Source: Alphaproteobacteria bacterium
GTDB lineage: Bacteria > Myxococcota_A > UBA796 > UBA2385
Direction: 5' to 3'
DNA length: 64,000 nucleotides
Assembly (NCBI GenBank): GCA_020632755.1
Contig: JACKEY010000014.1
Coordinates: 95,868-159,867 of the forward strand
The notes below the pieces were generated by a model. The model ran no database searches. It had not been told where the DNA came from and saw only the letters and a list, made by a program, of their open reading frames with translations. This document shows, piece after piece, positions 26,749 through 35,426 of this stretch. The position numbers and the translations under genes were made by a program. How positions within the stretch are numbered: position 1 is the first letter of the stretch; each line of letters begins with the position of its first letter.

Positions 26749-28437
26749 TCAGCGGGGACGCAGCGGCGTCGGGCCCAGCGCCCGTGGTCCCGCTGGCCGG
26801 GGCGCCGCGTCCGCGGCCAGCGGTCGCCGCAGCCCCGGGAAGGCCGGTCCCGCCAGGGTCTCCGTCGCGTCGGTGCGCGTGCCGACGAAGGCGCGGTTGA
26901 CCACGTAGTCGCTCTCGCCGTCGCCCCCGGCGTCGACGAAGGTCAGGTCGTAGGCGTAGCCGTCGAGCAGCACCCAGAAGGTGTCGGTGGACGCGGGCTC
27001 GAGCTCCTCGGTCACGACGTAGCCCAGGCTCTCGAGCAGGGGCATGCTGGCGTGCAGGCTGTCGCCCTCGCGCCAGATGACGATCTCGCCGACGTTGTTC
27101 TCGTCGACGTAGGTGCCGACGTGGGCGTCGAGCCCGTCGGGGTCCCACGGGGCGGAGGGGGCGGCCGTGGTGCCGCCGAGGGCGACCAGGGTGGACATCG
27201 CGGTCGAGATGCTGCTGCCCCAGCTGGTGCCCTGGCCGCTGGACAGCACGCTGATCGCGAAGTCGTGCTCGGGCAGCACGTAGAAGGCGCTGGTGAAGGA
27301 CAGCGTGTTGCCGCCGTGGTCCCAGATGGGGGTCTCGTGGTAGCCGTCGCTCAGGTCCACGCCGTCGCCGACGAAGACGCCGTAGCCGTAGCCGATGCCC
27401 GCCCACGCCGCGCTCGGCACCAGGACATGCTTGTCGGTCATGGACTGGCGCAGGGCGTCGTCGAGCACCGCCGGGTCGCCGTCCATCAGGAAGCGCGCCA
27501 TGTGCAGCATGTCGGTCGGCGTGCTCCAGGTGTTGGCGCCGGCCGGCCGGCCGTGGGCCAGGTCGGGGGTCTTCTCGAAGGGCACCTCGCCCTCGCGGGC
27601 CTCGCCGGTCGCGGTGATCCACAGCCCGTAGCTCTCGCTGTAGTTGCCCAGCGCCTCGGCGTGGTCGTTGCCCATCACGGTGCGCGCCATGCCCAGCGGC
27701 CCGAAGACGTCGGCCTCCATGATGTCGCGGTACCAGCGCCCGGTGGGATCGTGGTGCTCGACGACCAGCCCGGCCACGTCGAAGTTCGGGTTGCTGTAGT
27801 TCCAGAAGTCGCCGGGGGTCGCCATCAGCCACAGGTAGGGGAAGAAGACGGTGTCGTGCCAGACGGCCAGGTCTTCGTCCTCGGGGCCCGCGCCCCAGTC
27901 GATGTAGTCGTAGAAGGCGCCCTGGTGGGTGAGCAGGTGCTCCATCTCGATCTGATCGTTCCAGTCGGCGCCCAGGGCGAACTCGCTGTCCGGGTAGGTC
28001 TCGGCCAGCGAGGTCTCGAGCCCGTAGGTCCCGGCTTCGATCTGCTGCAGGAGCGCCACCGACGTGAACATCTTGGTGGTGCTGCCCAGCTGGAACAGGG
28101 TGTCGACGTCGACGGGGGTCTCGGTCTCCCAGTCCTTGAAGCCCAGCGCCACGCGGCAGGTGATCTCGCCGCCCTCCATGATGGCCGCGGACACGCCGGG
28201 GCCGTCCTGGGCGGCCAGCTCGGCCTCGAGCGCCGCGATGAAGGCGTCGTGGCGGGCCTCGCAGCCGACCCGGGTCACGCCGTCGCCGCCGCCGCTGTCG
28301 GTGCCCCCGTCGCTGCTGCCGCTGTCGTCGGCGTCCTTGTCGCCGCAGGCGGCCAGGGGCAGGGCGCCGCAGGCGGCCAGGGCGAGGGTGCCCAGGGCGA
28401 GGGGGAGGATCGGCGAGGTGCGGGCGAGGGGGCGCAT
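26749..28437 (-). CDS. Serine hydrolase, beta-lactamase/CubicO family lipoprotein
   Basis: 562 residues. The N-terminal signal ends LPLAACG (lipobox), then a DKDADDSGSSDGGTDSGG linker. The catalytic domain carries the penicillin-binding-protein/class C signature: LFQLGSTTKMFTSVALLQQIE (S-x-x-K nucleophile motif), FWNYSNPNFDVAGLVVE (Y-x-N) and a later HGGNTLSF in the K/HTG position. The last ~140 residues are strand-rich, like the extra C-terminal domain of CubicO proteins. The enzyme would hydrolyse ester or amide bonds outside the cytoplasm; substrate unknown. Confidence 0.84.
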   Translation of the reverse strand: MRPLARTSPILPLALGTLALAACGALPLAACGDKDADDSGSSDGGTDSGGGDGVTRVGCEARHDAFIAALEAELAAQDGPGVSAAIMEGGEITCRVALGFKDWETETPVDVDTLFQLGSTTKMFTSVALLQQIEAGTYGLETSLAETYPDSEFALGADWNDQIEMEHLLTHQGAFYDYIDWGAGPEDEDLAVWHDTVFFPYLWLMATPGDFWNYSNPNFDVAGLVVEHHDPTGRWYRDIMEADVFGPLGMARTVMGNDHAEALGNYSESYGLWITATGEAREGEVPFEKTPDLAHGRPAGANTWSTPTDMLHMARFLMDGDPAVLDDALRQSMTDKHVLVPSAAWAGIGYGYGVFVGDGVDLSDGYHETPIWDHGGNTLSFTSAFYVLPEHDFAISVLSSGQGTSWGSSISTAMSTLVALGGTTAAPSAPWDPDGLDAHVGTYVDENNVGEIVIWREGDSLHASMPLLESLGYVVTEELEPASTDTFWVLLDGYAYDLTFVDAGGDGESDYVVNRAFVGTRTDATETLAGPAFPGLRRPLAADAAPRPAGPRALGPTPLRPR

Positions 28438-28538
28438 GGGGACTCCGAAGCTACGGCGGCAGTGTAGGCCCGGCCTACGGACGTTCACCGCCTTCCTTGC
28501 ACGCACCGGCTACGTGAGGCACCCCTGGTGGAGCCCCG

Positions 28539-30980
28539 ATGTCCTCGTCCGCGCGCCTGCTGCCCGCCTCCTCCCTGCGCTGGACCTGCGACCCGGCCGC
28601 GCTCGGCTTCTCCTCCACCGAAGAGCTGCCGGCCCCCGACCGGGTGGTCGGCCAGGACCGCGCCGTCGCCTCCGTGCGCTTCGCCATCGACATGGCCCAC
28701 CCCGGCTACAACCTGGTGGCGGTCGGCCCCGACGGCGTGGGCCGCCACTCCGTCGTGCGCCAGTTCCTGGAAGCCGAGGCCGCTCGCCGGCCCGCCCCGC
28801 CCGACCTGGTCTACGTGCACTGCTTCGCGGACAGCGCGACGCCGATGGCGCTGACCCTGGCCCCCGGCCAGGGGCCGGTGCTGCAGAAGACCGCCGCGGC
28901 CCTGGTCGACGAGCTGCAGGCGGCGCTCACCGCGGCCTTCGAGTCCGAGGACTACCTGGACCGCCGGCAGTACATCCACGACCAGGCCGAGGCCGCCCGC
29001 GAGAGCATCTTCGAGGCGGTGAAGGAGAAGGCCCGCGAGCAGGGGCTGGTCGTGCTGCGCGCGCCGGGCGGGGTGGTGCTGGCCCCTCTGGTCGACGGCG
29101 AGGTGGTCCCCAGCGAGCAGTTCGAGACCCTGGACGCCGAGACCCGCGCCCGCATCGACGCCGCGATGGCCGCGATCCACGACGACGTGAACGAAGCCGT
29201 CCGCAAGATGCCCGGCCTGCAGAAGCGCGCCCGGGAGATGGTCGCCGCCTTGGACCGCGAGGTCGCCCGCGCCGCCATCGCCCCGCCCTTCGCCGACGCC
29301 CGGGCCCGCCACGCCGACCCCGCCGTGCAGGCCTGGCTCGACGCCATGGCCGCCGACGTGGTCGAGAACCACGAGCACTTCCTGCCCGTGTCCGAGGACG
29401 AGGGCATCGACCTGGCCGAGGCCCTGCGCGGCACGGCCGACACCGACGACGACGGCTGGTCGAGCCTGCGGCGCTACCGGGTCAACGTGCTGGTCAGCCA
29501 CGATCCGGCCGGCGGCGCCCCGGTCGTCCAGGAGGACGACCCGAACCTGGGCAACCTGCTCGGCCGCATCGAGCACGTCGCGTCCTTCGGCGCGCTGACC
29601 ACCGACTTCACCCGCATCCGGCCCGGGGCGCTGCACCGCGCCAGCGGCGGCTTCCTGGTGCTGGCGGCGCGGCGACTGCTGACCGAGCCCCTGGCCTGGC
29701 AGTACCTCAAGCAGGCCCTGCGCCAGGGCCAGCTGCGCATCCCGCCGGCATCCGACATGGGGCTGTCGATCAGCACCGTCAGCCTGCAGCCCGGGCCCTT
29801 CGCCCTGGACGTGAAGGTGGTGCTCGTCGCGGATCGGCTGCTGCACTACCTGCTCACCGAGACCGACCCGGAAGTGGCCCGCCTGTTCAAGGTGGTGGCC
29901 GACTTCGACGAGGACATGGACCGCACGGCCGATCTCGACGGCATGGCCGCCCTGGTCGGGGCCCTGGCGCGCACCCACGGGCTGTTGCCGCTCGACGCCG
30001 CGGCGGTGGCCGCCGTGCTCGAGCACGCCGCCCGCATGGCCAGCCACCAGCAGCGCCTGTCGACCCACGTCGAGGCGCTGTCGGACCTGCTGCGCGAGGC
30101 CGACCACCACGCCCGCCGGGCCGGGCACGCGCCGATCGGCGCCGCCGACGTCCACGCCGCCCTGGCCGCCGCCCGCTACCGCGAGGGCCGGGTGCGCGAC
30201 CACAGCCACCGCGCCATCCTGGAGCGCACCATCCGGGTGCCGGTCGAGGGAGCCGAGGTCGGCGAGGTGACCGGCCTGACGGTGCTGACGGTGGGCCGCA
30301 GCGAGTTCGGCCTGCCCGTGCGGATCAGCGCGCGGGTCGGGGCCGGTGACGGCGAGGTCATCGACATCGAGGACGAGGTCGAGCTGGGCGGCCCCATCCA
30401 CGGCAAGGGCGTGCACATCCTGCGCGGCTTCCTGCGCGGCCGGTTCGGGGCGAAGCGCCCGCTGGCCTTCGCCGCGACGCTGACCTTCGAGCAGTCCTAC
30501 AGCGAGGTCGACGGCGACAGCGCGTCGATGGCCGAGGCGCTGTGCCTGCTGTCCGCCCTGGCGGGGCTGCCGCTGCGCGCCGACGTGGCGGTGACCGGGT
30601 CCATGGACCAGCACGGCCGCGCCCAGGCCGTCGGCGGGGTCAGCGACAAGATCGAGGGCTTCTTCGCGCTGTGCCGGGCCCGCGGGCTGACGGGCACGCA
30701 GGGGGTCGTCCTGCCGGCGACCAACGTGCCGCACCTGATGCTGGACGCCGACGTGGTCGAGGCCGTGGCCGCGGGGCGCTTCCACGTGTGGGCGGTGGAT
30801 CACGTGGACGAGGCCCTGGCGCTGTTGGCCGGCCAGCCGGCGGGGACCGAGGGCCCACGCGGCGGCTGGAGCCGCGACAGCGTGAACGGGCGCGTGGCGC
30901 GCCGGCTGCGGGCGCTGTCCCGGGCGGGCGAGGCGCCGTCCGGCGAGGGCGCGCGCAGCCGCGACGAGGGCGAGCGATGA
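28539..30980 (+). CDS. Lon-family (LonB/LonC-like) ATP-dependent protease
   Basis: 813 residues. An AAA+ ATPase is followed by a Lon S16 peptidase. The Walker A-type loop reads GPDGVGRHSVVRQFL, where the usual GK(T/S) is GR-H-S, an unusual change. A long helical insertion (residues ~120-230) follows, with arginines and the sensor region further on. The peptidase has the catalytic Ser in VDGDSASMAEAL and the catalytic Lys in GGVSDKIEGFFALC. The domain order matches the branch of large Lon-like proteins annotated as ATP-binding proteases in Myxococcota. The altered P-loop may weaken ATP binding. The end overlaps the next gene by four bases (ATGA). Confidence 0.85.
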   Translation: MSSSARLLPASSLRWTCDPAALGFSSTEELPAPDRVVGQDRAVASVRFAIDMAHPGYNLVAVGPDGVGRHSVVRQFLEAEAARRPAPPDLVYVHCFADSATPMALTLAPGQGPVLQKTAAALVDELQAALTAAFESEDYLDRRQYIHDQAEAARESIFEAVKEKAREQGLVVLRAPGGVVLAPLVDGEVVPSEQFETLDAETRARIDAAMAAIHDDVNEAVRKMPGLQKRAREMVAALDREVARAAIAPPFADARARHADPAVQAWLDAMAADVVENHEHFLPVSEDEGIDLAEALRGTADTDDDGWSSLRRYRVNVLVSHDPAGGAPVVQEDDPNLGNLLGRIEHVASFGALTTDFTRIRPGALHRASGGFLVLAARRLLTEPLAWQYLKQALRQGQLRIPPASDMGLSISTVSLQPGPFALDVKVVLVADRLLHYLLTETDPEVARLFKVVADFDEDMDRTADLDGMAALVGALARTHGLLPLDAAAVAAVLEHAARMASHQQRLSTHVEALSDLLREADHHARRAGHAPIGAADVHAALAAARYREGRVRDHSHRAILERTIRVPVEGAEVGEVTGLTVLTVGRSEFGLPVRISARVGAGDGEVIDIEDEVELGGPIHGKGVHILRGFLRGRFGAKRPLAFAATLTFEQSYSEVDGDSASMAEALCLLSALAGLPLRADVAVTGSMDQHGRAQAVGGVSDKIEGFFALCRARGLTGTQGVVLPATNVPHLMLDADVVEAVAAGRFHVWAVDHVDEALALLAGQPAGTEGPRGGWSRDSVNGRVARRLRALSRAGEAPSGEGARSRDEGER

Positions 30981-31420
30981 GGCCGCGCCGCGTCGTCGTG
31001 CTGGTCGACCCCGACGCGCCGACCGAGCGGCTGGTGTCGCGCGGGCTCGAGCTGGCCGAGGCGCTGGGCTGTGCGCTGCACGTCCGGTTGGTGAGCGATC
31101 CGCTGCTGACCCGGGTGGGCGAGGAGGCCCGGTTCCTGGTCCTGCCGGAGGGTCGGGTGCAGGCGGTGGACCCGGCGGCGGTGCAGCGCGCCGCGGTGGC
31201 TCGGGCCGAGGCGCTGTGCGCCGCCCGCTGCCGGACCCGCTGGGCCGTGGCGGTGGCGGGCCTGTCGGCCGCCGGTCGGGCCGCGCTGGTCGACGACGAC
31301 GAGCTGCTGCTGGTCTGGGCGCCGGTCGCGGACCGGGACGCCTCCCTGGCATCGCGGCGGCGGCTGCGGTCCTGGCCGGCGGCGCCTCCTCCCGGACCCC
31401 TCCTCCTCCTCGTGCGCTGA
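30977..31420 (+). CDS. Small protein coupled to the Lon-like gene (UspA-like N-terminus)
   Basis: 147 residues. It starts RRVVVLVDPDAPTERLVSRGLELAEALGC, a strand-helix pattern like the first half of universal stress proteins. It continues with VSDPLLTRVGEEARFLVLPEG and a long helix (AAVQRAAVARAEALCAARC). The C-terminus is Pro/Leu-rich. No ATP-binding G-x2-G-x9-G is seen, so it is not an ordinary Usp. Translational coupling to the protease gene suggests an adaptor or substrate-delivery role, which is inference. Confidence 0.55.
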   Translation: MRPRRVVVLVDPDAPTERLVSRGLELAEALGCALHVRLVSDPLLTRVGEEARFLVLPEGRVQAVDPAAVQRAAVARAEALCAARCRTRWAVAVAGLSAAGRAALVDDDELLLVWAPVADRDASLASRRRLRSWPAAPPPGPLLLLVR

Positions 31421-31429
31421 GATCCTCCC

Positions 31430-31948
31430 ATGCCCACCGGCCAGACCGCCCTCGTCGTGCCCGTGCCCGCCGCCGACCCGCTGGTCGGGCCCTGGCGCGA
31501 CCGGTTCGACAAGCACGCCGCCATGGGTGTGCCGGCCCACATCACCGTGCTCTCCCCGTGGGTCGACGCCGACGCGGTGGACGCGGCCCTGCCCGCGCTG
31601 CGCGCCCTGCTGCCGGCCGGCCGCCCCCGGTTCACCCTGCGCCGCACCGCGGCCTGGGACGGGCTGTGCGTGCTCGAGCCCGATCCCGCCGACTGGTTCC
31701 ACGCCGTCGGCGGCGCCGTGATGGCCCGCTGGGGACTGCTGCCCTACGGCGGGCGCTACGGCGAGGCGCTCCAGCCCCACCTGACGGTGGCCTACGGCGA
31801 TCCCGACCCGGACGTGCAGTCCCGGCGGTTCGCCGCCATCGCGGCCGACCTGGATCCCCGCCTGCCGCTGGCGGTCGAGGGCGCCGTCCTGTGGGTGCTG
31901 CAGAACGACGGCGAGCGCTGGGCGCCACGCGAAGTCCTGCCGCTGTAG
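31430..31948 (+). CDS. 2'-5' RNA ligase-like 2H phosphoesterase
   Basis: 172 residues. Two H-x-[ST]-h motifs are spaced as in the 2H family: HITVLSPWVDADAVDAAL near residue 37 and HLTVAYGDPDPDV near residue 120. The two His act on 2',3'-cyclic phosphates or 2'-5' links in RNA or small nucleotides. The protein is the usual short single-domain length and is cytoplasmic. It sits 9 bases after the previous gene and 25 before the solute-binding gene. Confidence 0.82.
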   Translation: MPTGQTALVVPVPAADPLVGPWRDRFDKHAAMGVPAHITVLSPWVDADAVDAALPALRALLPAGRPRFTLRRTAAWDGLCVLEPDPADWFHAVGGAVMARWGLLPYGGRYGEALQPHLTVAYGDPDPDVQSRRFAAIAADLDPRLPLAVEGAVLWVLQNDGERWAPREVLPL

Positions 31949-31973
31949 GCCGGCGTCGCGGTACCCTTGCGCC

Positions 31974-32762
31974 ATGCTCACCCGACGAGGCTTCGCGGGG
32001 GTCCTGGCGGCCTCCGCTGCCACGCTCGGTCTCCCCCGCAGGGTCCACGCCGGGGGTCGCCCGACCGTGCGCATCGCGACGCTGGACTGGGCCCCCTACG
32101 TGGGGCCCGCGCTGCCCGGCCACGGCTGGCTGGCAGACCTGGTCCGGCGCGCCTTCGACCGGCACGGGCACGACGTCGAGTACGCCTTCCTGCCCTGGCA
32201 GCGCGCCCTGGGCGAGACCCTGGACGGGCGCCACGACGCCGTCATGCCGATGTACGTCACCCCGCTCCGGCGGCACGAGTACGTGCTGAGCGCGCCGCTG
32301 CCGGCCGGCGCCTACGGTTTCTACGCGCGGCGGGGCGAGGACACCGGCTGGGACGGGCAGCTGTCGTCGGTGCACGGTCGGGTGCTGGGCAGCGTGCAGG
32401 GCTACGCGCTGCCCCCCGGGATCAGCCCGCGCACCTTCCGGATCGACCTCGCGCGCAACGATCTGCTCAACCTGCGCAAGCTGGTCGAGGGTCGCATCGA
32501 CCTGGCGATCATCGATCACGTGGTCGCGCGCTACCTGCTGGCCGATCACGTCGAGCTGGGCGCCGCAGTGGTCGAGCTGGCGCCGTCCTTCGGGCTGCGC
32601 GCCACCGCGCTGGGCCTGTCGACGCAGCACCCGGACGCCGAGCAGCTGGTCGGCTTGCTGGACACCGGCCTGCGGGAGATCGTCGACGACGGCACCGCCG
32701 CGCAGGTGCTGGACGTCTGGGGGCTGCGCGATGCGATCACGCTGTCCGGAGGCGAGTGGTGA
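31974..32762 (+). CDS. Extracytoplasmic solute-binding protein, family 3-like
   Basis: 262 residues. The N-terminus LTRRGFAGVLAASAATLGLP has a twin-arginine-like signal (RR-x-F-A). The mature part has the family-3 binding-protein pattern: VRIATLDWAPYVGPALPGHGWLADLVRRAF and LDGRHDAVMPMYVTPLRRHEYVLSAPL, then VLGSVQGYALPPGI and the hinge return LVEGRIDLAIIDHVVARYLL. No ABC permease follows. Instead the next gene is a histidine kinase, with a GTGA overlap, so the protein is likely a periplasmic sensor subunit rather than a transport component. Confidence 0.82.
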   Translation: MLTRRGFAGVLAASAATLGLPRRVHAGGRPTVRIATLDWAPYVGPALPGHGWLADLVRRAFDRHGHDVEYAFLPWQRALGETLDGRHDAVMPMYVTPLRRHEYVLSAPLPAGAYGFYARRGEDTGWDGQLSSVHGRVLGSVQGYALPPGISPRTFRIDLARNDLLNLRKLVEGRIDLAIIDHVVARYLLADHVELGAAVVELAPSFGLRATALGLSTQHPDAEQLVGLLDTGLREIVDDGTAAQVLDVWGLRDAITLSGGEW

Positions 32763-34483
32763 GGCGCGCCCAGCGCCCCGGCGGCGCCGTCCTGGAGAAC
32801 ATCCTGCTGGTGGGGCTGTTCGTCGCCTGCCTGCTGGGCTGGAGCCGCGTGCGCTTCGCCCACGAGCAGCGGGCGATCGAGGACCTGGCGCCGATCGTCG
32901 CCAGCTACCTGTGGGAGCTCGACCTGTCCCAGGCCTGGCAGGGCAGCCGCGTCATCCTGGAAGCCGAGGGCTACGACCGGCTCACCATCCTGGACGCCAA
33001 CGACCGGGTGTTCCTGGACATGACGCCGACATCGCCGTCGACGGTGGAGCGGTCGCTCCGGGCCATCGGGCTGATGCCCGCGGCCGTGCACCTGGCCCCC
33101 CTGGTGCACTCGCGCGCCCCCGGCGAGGTCGAGCGCATCGGCACCCTGCGGGTCGAGCACTACGTCACCGACCTGTTCGTCTACGTGCAGCTGGGCGCCC
33201 TGCTGCTCGCGGTCGGCCTGTTCCGGCGCGGACAGCGCCAGCGACAGGCGCTGGAGCACGAGGCGCAGCGCCTGGCCCTGGTCGAGGCCGAGGCCACCAA
33301 GATCCAGGCCGAGGCGCGCCTGGCCCTGCGCGAGCGACAGCTCGAGGAGAAGCGCAACCTCGAGGCCCTCGGTCGCCTGGCCGCCGGCGTCGCCCACGAT
33401 CTGAACAACGTGCTCACCGTGGTCTTCGCGAGCTCCGAGCTGGCCCGCGACCTGACCGAGAACCCGGTCGCCCGCAGCCAGAACGACCTGGTGATCTCGG
33501 CCGCCGAGCGGGCCAGCGCGCTGACCCGGCAGCTGCTGGCATTCGGGCGACGGCAGGTCATGGAGCCCCGCGTCCTGGACCTGAACGACGTGATCACCGC
33601 CTTCCGCCCCATCCTGGAGCGGGCGGTGGGCGACGAGGTGCGGCTGGGCGTCGATCTGGACCCGGACCTGGGCAACATCGAGGCCGATCCGGCCCAGATC
33701 GAGCAGGTGCTGCTCAACCTGGCCGTCAACGCGCGCGACGCCATCGACGGCACGGGGCTGGTCGAGGTCGTGACGCGCAACGTGGACGGGCCCGGCGCGG
33801 TGCCCGGCGGAGCCGATCTGCCCCCCGGGCGCTGGGTCGCGCTGGCCGTGCGCGACACCGGCAGCGGCATGGACGACGAGACCCTGCAGCGGGCCTTCGA
33901 GCCCTTCTTCACGACCAAGGGCGAGGGCGAGGGAACCGGCCTGGGCCTGGCGACGGTCTACGGCATCGTCCGCCAGTCCAAGGGCGAGCTCACGGTCGCC
34001 AGCCGGCTGGGCGAAGGCACGGTGTTCACGGTCGGGCTGCCCCGCACCGAGGCCAGGGTGGCCGAGCGGCAGGCGCGCCCCGACGTGAGCCGGGTGGACC
34101 GCCGGACCGCGCGCATCCTGCTGGTCGACGACCGCGACGACGTGCGCGAGGCGATGGCCCGGTCCCTGTCGGTGCACGGCTACACCGTCATCACGGCCGC
34201 GGACGGGCTGGAGGCGCTGACCGCGGCGGCCGAGCTGCGGTCCCCGCTGGATCTGCTGGTCACGGACCTGACCATGCCCGGCATCAGCGGCCGGGAGCTG
34301 GCGCGCAAGCTGCGGGACCAGCAGCCCGATCTGCGGGTGCTCTACGTGTCCGGCGACGCGCGCGCGGTGCTGGAGGAGGGCTTCCAGTCGACCGCCCGCG
34401 AGGCGGTGCTGGTCAAGCCCTTCGGGGCGTCGGCCCTGGCGACCCGGGTGGGGGAGATGCTGGGCGCGAAGGACGAGGCCTGA
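32759..34483 (+). CDS. Hybrid sensor histidine kinase with receiver domain
   Basis: 574 residues from a GTG overlapping the previous stop. TM1 is NILLVGLFVACLLGW (residues ~14-28), the extracytoplasmic loop runs to ~138, and TM2 is VYVQLGALLLAVGLF. A coiled coil (EHEAQRLALVEAEAT) leads to HisKA (LAAGVAHDLNNVLTVVFAS, phospho-acceptor His213). The ATPase domain has NLAVNARDAI (N box), DTGSGMDDETL (G1) and EGTGLGLATVYGIV (G2). The C-terminal receiver has ILLVDDRDDVREAMA and the phosphorylatable Asp in LLVTDLTMPGISG. The overlapping solute-binding protein is a likely ligand sensor. No separate regulator follows. Confidence 0.9.
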   Translation: MRRAQRPGGAVLENILLVGLFVACLLGWSRVRFAHEQRAIEDLAPIVASYLWELDLSQAWQGSRVILEAEGYDRLTILDANDRVFLDMTPTSPSTVERSLRAIGLMPAAVHLAPLVHSRAPGEVERIGTLRVEHYVTDLFVYVQLGALLLAVGLFRRGQRQRQALEHEAQRLALVEAEATKIQAEARLALRERQLEEKRNLEALGRLAAGVAHDLNNVLTVVFASSELARDLTENPVARSQNDLVISAAERASALTRQLLAFGRRQVMEPRVLDLNDVITAFRPILERAVGDEVRLGVDLDPDLGNIEADPAQIEQVLLNLAVNARDAIDGTGLVEVVTRNVDGPGAVPGGADLPPGRWVALAVRDTGSGMDDETLQRAFEPFFTTKGEGEGTGLGLATVYGIVRQSKGELTVASRLGEGTVFTVGLPRTEARVAERQARPDVSRVDRRTARILLVDDRDDVREAMARSLSVHGYTVITAADGLEALTAAAELRSPLDLLVTDLTMPGISGRELARKLRDQQPDLRVLYVSGDARAVLEEGFQSTAREAVLVKPFGASALATRVGEMLGAKDEA

Positions 34484-34530
34484 TCCGGGTCGGATAGGCC
34501 GGGGCGGCACCCAGGCGCCGAGGAGGCAGG

Positions 34531-35373
34531 ATGCGGACCTTGCAGGGACGAGTGGCGGTGGTGACCGGGGCCGGCGGCGGCATCGGGCGGGCGACCTGCG
34601 CGGCGCTGTCAGCGGCGGGCTGCACGGTGGTGGCGGCCGAGCTGGACGAGGCGGCGCTGGCGGGCACGGTCGCGGCGGTGCCCGGCGTGGACCCGCGGGT
34701 CCTCGACGTGTCCGACGTCGACGCCATCGAGGCGCTGGCCGACGACGTGCTGGCCGCCCACGGTGCGGTGCACGTGCTGGTGAACAACGCCGGGCTCACG
34801 GTGGTCAAGCCCTTCCTGGAGCACGATCGGGCCGACTGGGACCGGGTCCTGGGCGTGAACCTGCACGGCGTGGTGCACGGCTGCCGGGTGTTCCTGCCGC
34901 ACATCCTGGCCCAGGACGAAGGCCACGTCGTCAACATCTCCAGCCTGTTCGGGCTGGTCGGCGTGCCCGGCCAGAGCGCCTACTGCACCACCAAGTTCGG
35001 CGTGCGCGGCCTGTCCGAGACCCTGCGCGCCGAGCTCGAGGGCAGCCACGTCGGCGTCAGCGTGCTGCACCCGGGCGGCATCCGCACGGGCATCCTGGCC
35101 AACGCCACCGGCAACGACGAGAAGCAGCTCGCGCGGCTGCGGCGGGCCTTCTCGAAGGGGATGCTGCCCCCCGAAGCCGTGGCGGACCGCATCGTCGCCG
35201 CGATCCGCGCCAACCGGTTCCGGATCCGCATCACCAAGGAAGCCTTCGTGGCGGACTGGCTGGTGCGGGCCATGCCCGTCGCGGGCAGCCGGCTGGCCGT
35301 GTCGGCCATGTCGCGCGGGCTCGGGCTGGGGCGGGCGAAGAAGGCGCTGCCCGGGAGCGAAGGCGGCCGGTAG
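34531..35373 (+). CDS. Short-chain dehydrogenase/reductase (SDR)
   Basis: 280 residues, classical SDR. The dinucleotide site is VVTGAGGGIGRATCAALSAAG (T-G-x3-G-x-G). NNAGLTVVKP is the NNAG motif. The catalytic Ser is in HVVNISSLFGL, and the Tyr and Lys are in SAYCTTKFGVRGL (Y-x3-K). The C-terminal part contains LHPGGIRTGI, a common substrate-loop form. The enzyme oxidises an alcohol or reduces a ketone with NAD(P). It precedes the radical SAM gene by 53 bases and could supply a missing dehydrogenase step for the operon, but this is inference. Confidence 0.85.
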   Translation: MRTLQGRVAVVTGAGGGIGRATCAALSAAGCTVVAAELDEAALAGTVAAVPGVDPRVLDVSDVDAIEALADDVLAAHGAVHVLVNNAGLTVVKPFLEHDRADWDRVLGVNLHGVVHGCRVFLPHILAQDEGHVVNISSLFGLVGVPGQSAYCTTKFGVRGLSETLRAELEGSHVGVSVLHPGGIRTGILANATGNDEKQLARLRRAFSKGMLPPEAVADRIVAAIRANRFRIRITKEAFVADWLVRAMPVAGSRLAVSAMSRGLGLGRAKKALPGSEGGR

Positions 35374-35391
35374 GGCGTCCGCGATCGCCCT
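35372..35391 (+). terminator. Possible stem-loop between SDR and radical SAM genes
   Basis: AGGGCG ... CGCCCT form a six-base-pair arm with an eight-base loop, starting inside the SDR stop codon. There is no T-rich tail, so it could attenuate or protect the message rather than end it. Confidence 0.25.
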
Positions 35392-35426
35392 GCGCCGGGG
35401 TAGTGGGGACGCCTGGAGGAGCCCCC

